In this document: one piece after another, positions 59,438-64,000 of the stretch
How positions within the stretch are numbered: the first letter of the stretch is position 1
Layout of the letters: each line of letters opens with the position of its first letter
Made by a program: the position numbers and the translations under genes
NCBI GenBank assembly: GCA_015501605.1
Contig: JADNRZ010000027.1
Coordinates: 248,001-312,000 of the forward strand
DNA length: 64,000 bases
Reading direction: 5' to 3'
Origin: Panaeolus papilionaceus
Lineage: Eukaryota > Basidiomycota > Agaricomycetes > Agaricales
The notes under the pieces: generated by a model
The model's database searches: none
What the model saw: the letters and a program-made list of their open reading frames with translations, nothing else
What the model was told of the DNA's origin: nothing

Positions 59438-60298
59438 TGTTGCCCTGATATAATAAGGATCTGATGTTTGAAATTTAGGTCAATCAGCGATGAGGGGAGT
59501 GATCAACGTACTGCAGTTGTAGGTTATAACCGTACGTCTTCAAGTTGTGACAATGAGAACCCTTTGTCCGTCAATCCTAAATCCAAATCCAAATTTCCAA
59601 GAGGGAGGCACAGGTCAGGTCAGGTCAAAAACAAGAAATTTAAATGAAAAGAAAGCTCGACGTCAAAAGCAAGAAAGGAAAAGCAAGAAACACGTTCACG
59701 CTTCACATCATAGGTAAGTATTTGCGAGAAAAACAATACAAAAAGGTTATTATGGTTATAAATTCTCGGCGGAAATGGCGTGCAACATCGACCGTGGTGT
59801 GGTGGGGGATAAAGAGCCTGGATCTGGTGGGCAACCAATCATCGCCGTGGCAACCGTATGTCGTCGCGGAGCTAACGGTGATCCCCGGCGGTCCTTCTAT
59901 TGACACTTTTATCTTATCTTCATGGGATCATTGGGACGAGATGATCATTCTGACTCTCATGTCGGAATCGGCAGATTACTTGTGTATGTTAATGTTGAAA
60001 GTATACTTGAAGCAACGGTCGACTTCAGCTTCAGCTTAAAGGACTGTATCTATGCAAGCAGCAAACTAGAAAATCACGAATCAATGGTCATTCCGAAATA
60101 TGTAGCCTACTCGAACAAAATCTAATGTGTATGTATATAAGGTATGTATGCATGTGGGTATAATATATAAAAATTTAAACATTCGAAGAAGAAAAAAAAG
60201 AGATTTGAATCATACTCGTGGGCCGTACTCATACACTAGGACATCATCAAGCCCCCACAACCACCACCAAACCTCCCTAAAAGGTTCAACCCAACCCC
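59438..60298. other. Intergenic stretch
   Basis: Flanks of the F-box gene and the secreted protein gene. A 131-codon plus-strand frame at 59644-60039 begins with a Lys-rich run and has no motif or splice support. AT-rich DNA lies at 60130-60200. Confidence 0.45.
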
Positions 60299-61833
60299 CT
60301 AAATCGACGCAGACAACGCACTCAACCCGGGCAGACCAGGCAGACCAAACAGACCGGGCAACCCAGGCGCACCCGCACCCGCACGCGCAACCGGCAGGCC
60401 GGGCAACCCAGGTGCACCAGCACCAGCAACCGGCAGACCAGGCAACCCAGGCGTACCAGCACCAGCACCCGCACCTAGCCTACCAGCACCAATAGCACCA
60501 GGCACAGGCAAAGCCGGCAGTCCGCCCAGCGCCCCATTTACAGCATCAACGACAATAACCCCACCTTTGACGAGGACGCCTGAGGTGGTGCCTGTGATGG
60601 GCTTGAGGTCTGCTGCGGAGAAGGAGGAGGAGGATGAAGAGAGAGATAATTTGTTGTTGGATTGGTTGGAGTTGATGTTGGCGTTCGCGGTTTGACCCTG
60701 AACCTGAGCGTGAGCTTGGGCTTGCAAATTTCTACCCGTCGATTCCTGTTGAGCGCCGCTATTGGCGGTGGTGGTGATCTTGCCACCGATGTTGCCACCC
60801 TGACTAGCATGGAACGAAGTAGACAGAGCAGAAAAGGATTTCTCTCCTTGGCTTTTAGCACGCTGCGAGCCAGATAATGCCGCGTTGAATGGCTTGTTAC
60901 CGTTGGATAAAGACTGAGCTTGAGATCTACAGCATGAGGGGAGAAGTTAGCATAAGCATGGGGAAGAAAAAGATAAGTTAAATAACACGAACCCGTTCGT
61001 CAATTCATCACCACAGCTATTCTCACCGCTTATCTCCTTCGAAGCACCCGAGGTCGAGGTCAACTTGGAGGATCCAGATTGCGCGACACCAGCACCTCCA
61101 GAGAACGAACCAGCACCAGCACAATCAGAAGACGACACAGCACCACCAGAGACCGCACGGCGCTCGACGCTGTCGATATCGTGCATTTCCACGTTCATTA
61201 TCTTGTCTGCGTTGGATACTTCGTGGCCTCCGGCGATGACGGTGGCTTGGGTGTTGGAGGTGGACGTGTTGGTGCTTGATTTTTGCGCCCCGGTGGAGGT
61301 GGATGAGCCAGAGCTGAAGAGAGCGAATATTTTGGTTAGTTAAATACAGTCGTGTATGAATCAGCGATGTGAGAGCGATGAACATACCCGTTCGAGTTCG
61401 AGCTCTTTGATTCTCCACCTCCGTTGCTCAAAGATCCCGGAGCAGAAGAAGAGGAAGCAGAATCGCCGTTCTCCATGTTGCCGTTCGCCTGCTGACCCTT
61501 CACATCCGAGGTGCTCGAAGTAGTGCTGGCTTTTTCGTCGCCATTAGACGTTCCAGAGGCATTGGAATTGGAACCAGTCGAGATATACGTCCCCTGTCCC
61601 TGTCCCTGAGCACCACTAGCTTGTCCTCCACCACTAGCAACCGCCGATCCAATGAAGGTGTACGCGGGGCCAGCGGCATGGATGGAAGGCGTGGTGTGTG
61701 ATACACCAGAGGCGGGAGTGGCTGAGACGACTGAGGCGTCTCCGGCCCCGGAGGTGAGAGGCGAGCCGACAACGCGGGTGGAGGCGAGTGCGAGGATGAG
61801 AAGAGCGGTGAGGCGTTGGATTGTGGCTGACAT
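60299..61833 (-). CDS. Secreted Ser/Gly/Ala-rich protein with Pro-Gly-Leu repeat tail (464 aa), three exons
   Basis: The ATG at 61833 starts a signal peptide (MSATIQRLTALLILALASTR, cleavage near VVGS). Exons: 61833-61388, 61313-60993, 60926-60299; total 1395 nt, phase 2 at both junctions. The mature protein is low-complexity: Ser/Thr/Gly/Asn-rich stretches, probably O-glycosylated, a short more ordered island (VEMHDIDSVERR) and Gln/Ala-rich segments. Near the end a small hydrophobic module (SGVLVKGGVIVVDAVNGAL) is followed by repeats of PGLPGL separated by Gly/Ala runs, reminiscent of elastin- or collagen-like sequences. The likely place is the cell wall or extracellular matrix. No enzyme motif. 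The repeat tail is internally duplicated, suggesting length variation between strains. Confidence 0.75.
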
Positions 61834-62355
61834 CGTTTTGTTTAAGTTGCTGTGCTGTCGACGTATACTGAGACCGGGATAAACTTGAAGGTTGAGGTGG
61901 TTTGGTAGTACAGAGAGGCGGTTGGGTGGGTGGGTGGTATGAGAAAGGAGGAGCTGAAGATGGTCGAAGAGCTGATGATGAAAGAAAGAAACGCGACGGG
62001 GGAGGGTTTTATAGATAATTTGGGTTGAAGCGTCATGGTCATCCAACGGTGGCTGACAGACTTACTTGCCTTGAATTAAACTGGGCTCTCTAGGTTGAAT
62101 TAAGATGGCGAAATTAAAATATCTCCTCAACTGGTCGATCGTGCTGACAGAAATATCAACCGATCAAGTTTTCGACTCTGACAGTCGTCATTCGTATTTG
62201 CCGCATCGTCAAATGGTGCAGAGAACAGCCAGTCAGCGGCAGGATCGCATCCATTCATGTTTTTTTACACGTCAATCAATATAACAAAAGAAACAGTATA
62301 CCATAACACCGTAATGTGAGCGAGAATCGGCACACGGAGTCACGACAAAAAAACT
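61834..62355. other. Spacer between the secreted protein gene and the tRNA gene
   Basis: 5' flank of the secreted protein gene. Minus-strand frames extending to 62046 lie upstream of the chosen start and have no signal. No further RNA gene was seen. Confidence 0.5.
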
Positions 62356-62439
62356 GGACGCTGAGGGGTTTGAACCCTCGACCTCACGCAGATCATCTGA
62401 AGATGCAAAGCGTGCGCCCTACCACTGTGCTAAGCGCCC
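62356..62439 (-). tRNA. tRNA-Ala (anticodon UGC) with a 13-nt intron
   Basis: On the minus strand the acceptor stem GGGCGCT pairs with AGCGTCC, including the G3:U70 wobble that identifies alanine tRNA. The anticodon arm is CACGC-TTTGCAT-GCGTG, with anticodon TGC, once a 13-nt intron (TCTTCAGATGATC) placed one base 3' of the anticodon is removed, the standard position for nuclear tRNA introns. The T arm GAGGG-TTCAAAC-CCCTC is perfect and contains the B box. Mature length is about 71 nt before CCA addition. Confidence 0.93.
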
Positions 62440-62647
62440 ATACTATGGCCGTTGCGTGTCAGGAGTAGAATCTGCAGGTCAACGAGTAGGGATAAAAAGA
62501 GGAGGTACATTATTGCATTTCAAATAAGAGTTACGAGTGTGCTGCCAGAACCAGAGATAAACGCTCACAGGAGAGCTCGCTTCTCGTGAATGAAGATATC
62601 AATATTACAGAGAGGAGAGGTTACTGACATCTTCGGTTTATGAATGT

Positions 62648-63310
62648 GTTAGGTTGCGGAGGCCTTGGCGGGTCACGACGAGAAACTCAAATCGAGAGAG
62701 AGTCCCGTCACGACCGCCCGGGACGACTACCAAGAGGTATGTCGAATCGAGGATTCCCAGAAACCTGACAAGTGAAACTCACGCGAAAGAGACGCCAGAA
62801 GGTCGAGGAAGAACCTCAGACCTCAGTGCGAAGGCGGGAACAACGCGCCAAAACCTGAACGCTGGGGGCAAATGTTGGACTGTTAGAACCAATCCAACGA
62901 GCCAATGCCAACGCTAGAGAAGGGAGTAGGAGGGAGGGACGCGAAATGTGAACGAGCACGAGTAAGCTAACACCACTGCAGGATTATGGCAGTAGTAAAA
63001 GATGAAGAGAGAAAAAATCGCGAGCCCTTGATAAAGATGAAAGGCTCGACGCGAAAGGATATATTATCATCAAGCCAAATACAGGAGAGGTAGACTGGTG
63101 ACCATCCCTCGCGAGGCGCGAGGGCCTCGTAGAGGGACTGGCGAACCGGGGTTTCCCGGCCTGATGTTTTTCTTACGATCGAAAATGCCATCAATTTCCT
63201 TTTTCGTTTCGTGCAAACATAGAGAGCGACGCATCGAAGTGCGCACGCGTGTGATTTGGTGAGCGCGGGCATTCACTGTGGGATCTAAAATGGATGCGCA
63301 GTGAGAATTG
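62648..63310 (+). mobile_element. Possible LTR-retroelement remnant upstream of the tRNA gene
   Basis: From 62651 a short frame (VAEALAGHDEKLKSRE) of retroelement-like composition runs to a stop at about 62780. It is followed by a purine-rich GGGGGCAAA (62863-62871) directly ahead of TGTTGGACTGTTAGA (62873-62887), which looks like a polypurine tract next to an LTR beginning with TG. The right end of the LTR and target duplications could not be defined. The remnant starts about 210 bp upstream of the tRNA, a favoured target zone for some retroelements. This assignment is tentative. Confidence 0.3.
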
Positions 63311-63319
63311 AGCCGCCCA

Positions 63320-63326
63320 TATAAAG
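63320..63326 (+). promoter_or_regulatory. TATA-box-like element
   Basis: TATAAAG lies about 37 bp ahead of the ATG at 63363, whose context ACCCACCATG is close to optimal. It may drive the short plus-strand gene or belong to a retroelement LTR. Confidence 0.45.
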
Positions 63327-63362
63327 GGTAACGAGGAGTAAGGAAACCACTTGATACCCACC

Positions 63363-63644
63363 ATGTACAATCGCTACACGCTAGGACGTCCACAAGAGCC
63401 TGATCCGGACGAAAACACACCTCCAAACCCTGCAGCCACTCCACATGGACGAGATGTCTTCGCTTTGCAGACTGCTAGTGCAGCAGCAGCAGCGTCTACA
63501 TCTCGAAAGACTTCACGAGCTGCGCCAAGCGCTCCAGGAGTGCCTGTACAACGAATCATGAGTGGTATTCCGCAAGAGCAGCTCATGACTTTCAGCATTG
63601 AGCCATCCCCAACTTCATTGATTGCAACGGATTTTAACCCATAA
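63363..63644 (+). CDS. Short Pro/Ala/Ser-rich reading frame, possibly truncated gene start
   Basis: A 93-codon frame starts in a strong context (CCACCATG) just downstream of a TATA-like box. It encodes a hydrophilic N-terminus (MYNRYTLGRPQEPDPDE) with an Ala run and Ser/Arg-rich stretch, then ends at TAA where the DNA becomes antisense to the helicase fragment. The first part looks like the disordered N-terminus of a larger protein. My interpretation is a gene start broken by joining to helicase sequence, but a chance frame is possible. Confidence 0.35.
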   Translation: MYNRYTLGRPQEPDPDENTPPNPAATPHGRDVFALQTASAAAAASTSRKTSRAAPSAPGVPVQRIMSGIPQEQLMTFSIEPSPTSLIATDFNP

Positions 63645-64000
63645 CGTGATTCAAAGTCACTCGCTTGGGTTGATTGTAATCGTTTTAATGGAGAAATGAC
63701 TAGGGTGATGTTGTTTTTTGTTGGATCTTGATAGAGCGCGCCAAGCGCAACAGGCAGGGTCTTTCCGCTACCAGTACCAGCGGATACAAGTACATCTTTC
63801 CCGTAGAAACACTCCGCTATCATTACCTTCAACTGCATTTCTCGAGGAACTTGGCTTTTAGATGACGCGATCCAATAGATCAGGCTGATACGCAGGCAGA
63901 AGATCTTCTCCGATAAGGGAAGGGTGTTGAGAAATTCGTGGAGAAGCCGTTCAGTTGGTAGGTTCTCCGTTGCTAGGCCTTGGATCTCAGAATCATAGGC
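63374..64000 (-). CDS. RecQ-like ATP-dependent DNA helicase, N-terminal fragment, cut by the right edge
   Basis: From the window end down to about 63614 the minus strand encodes the start of a superfamily 2 helicase: a helical lead-in (LSEKIFCLRISLIYW), REMQLKVMIAECFYGKDVLV with the Q-motif-type region, Walker A AGTGSGKT, then TLVISPLKRLQ (motif Ia) and RYGLKSVAINE. I recall this family as multicopy in mushroom genomes. After SVAINE the expected continuation (the remaining helicase core with the DEAD/DEVH box) is missing: the frame stays open to 63374 but the residues become Ala/Cys/Gly-rich and match the antisense of the plus-strand frame at 63363. It is therefore a 3'-truncated copy, unless an intron with an atypical donor lies there. 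Confidence 0.6.
   Translation of the reverse strand, partial: AYDSEIQGLATENLPTERLLHEFLNTLPLSEKIFCLRISLIYWIASSKSQVPREMQLKVMIAECFYGKDVLVSAGTGSGKTLPVALGALYQDPTKNNITLVISPLKRLQSTQASDFESRYGLKSVAINEVGDGSMLKVMSCSCGIPLMIRCTGTPGALGAAREVFRDVDAAAAALAVCKAKTSRPCGVAAGFGGVFSSGSGSCGRPSV

Noticed and set aside
62654..62917. Arg-rich 87-codon plus-strand frame
   Set aside because: Out of phase with the more protein-like remnant at the same place and of low coding character.
1..64000. CRISPR arrays, prokaryotic operons, ribosome binding sites
   Set aside because: The window is eukaryotic by intron structure and tRNA intron; no regularly spaced repeats were seen.

Overview
This 64 kb window looks like nuclear DNA of a basidiomycete fungus, most likely a mushroom-forming Agaricomycete. 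The evidence is the gene structure: many short GT-AG introns (mostly 45-70 nt, 2 to 12 per gene), compact genes on both strands, a cluster of divergent F-box/leucine-rich proteins, a KRE2-type Golgi mannosyltransferase, small secreted proteins, and a tRNA-Ala with a short intron just 3' of the anticodon. No gene here fixes the species.

Layout. 1-14 kb: a gene tail cut by the left edge, a small secreted peptide gene (1339-1622), an MFS drug-transporter gene on the minus strand (1712-4417) with repeat DNA in two introns, an unrecognised gene (6486-7265), an aldo/keto reductase (7799-9309) and a long gene-poor stretch. 14-21 kb: scattered orphan-like genes, a small mitochondrial-type protein and a zinc-finger/AT-hook protein. 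22.6-34 kb: one giant gene encoding a 3,364-residue PHD-finger protein with charged, Ser/Thr/Pro-rich and RS-rich segments. 34-43 kb: gene-poor DNA, a short-chain dehydrogenase, and the first F-box genes, one of them frameshifted. 43-48 kb: a secreted thaumatin-like/ricin-B-lectin protein, a decayed relative of it with a 242-bp inverted-repeat element at its 5' end, and a weak multi-exon candidate. 49.7-52.1 kb: the GT15 mannosyltransferase. 53.6-59.4 kb: two more F-box genes flanking a Nudix hydrolase. 60.3-61.8 kb: a secreted Ser/Gly-rich protein with a Pro-Gly-Leu repeat tail. 62.4-64 kb: the tRNA gene, possible retroelement debris, and a RecQ-like helicase fragment running off the right edge.

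There is no operon-like logic. Genes were modelled by hand from splice signals, reading-frame continuity and family motifs. For the large models (MFS, aldo/keto reductase, PHD giant, GT15, F-box genes, dehydrogenase, lectin, secreted protein) the summed exons are an exact multiple of three and all junction phases agree. The most unusual observation is the aldo/keto reductase, whose frame is restored only by two consecutive micro-exons of 5 nt and 1 nt. Other points of interest are a 13-nt micro-exon and a damaged intron-1 donor in the transporter, a dispersed repeat shared by 4.1 and 48.6 kb, a perfect 23-bp hairpin, and the pseudogene/inverted-repeat pair beside the lectin gene.
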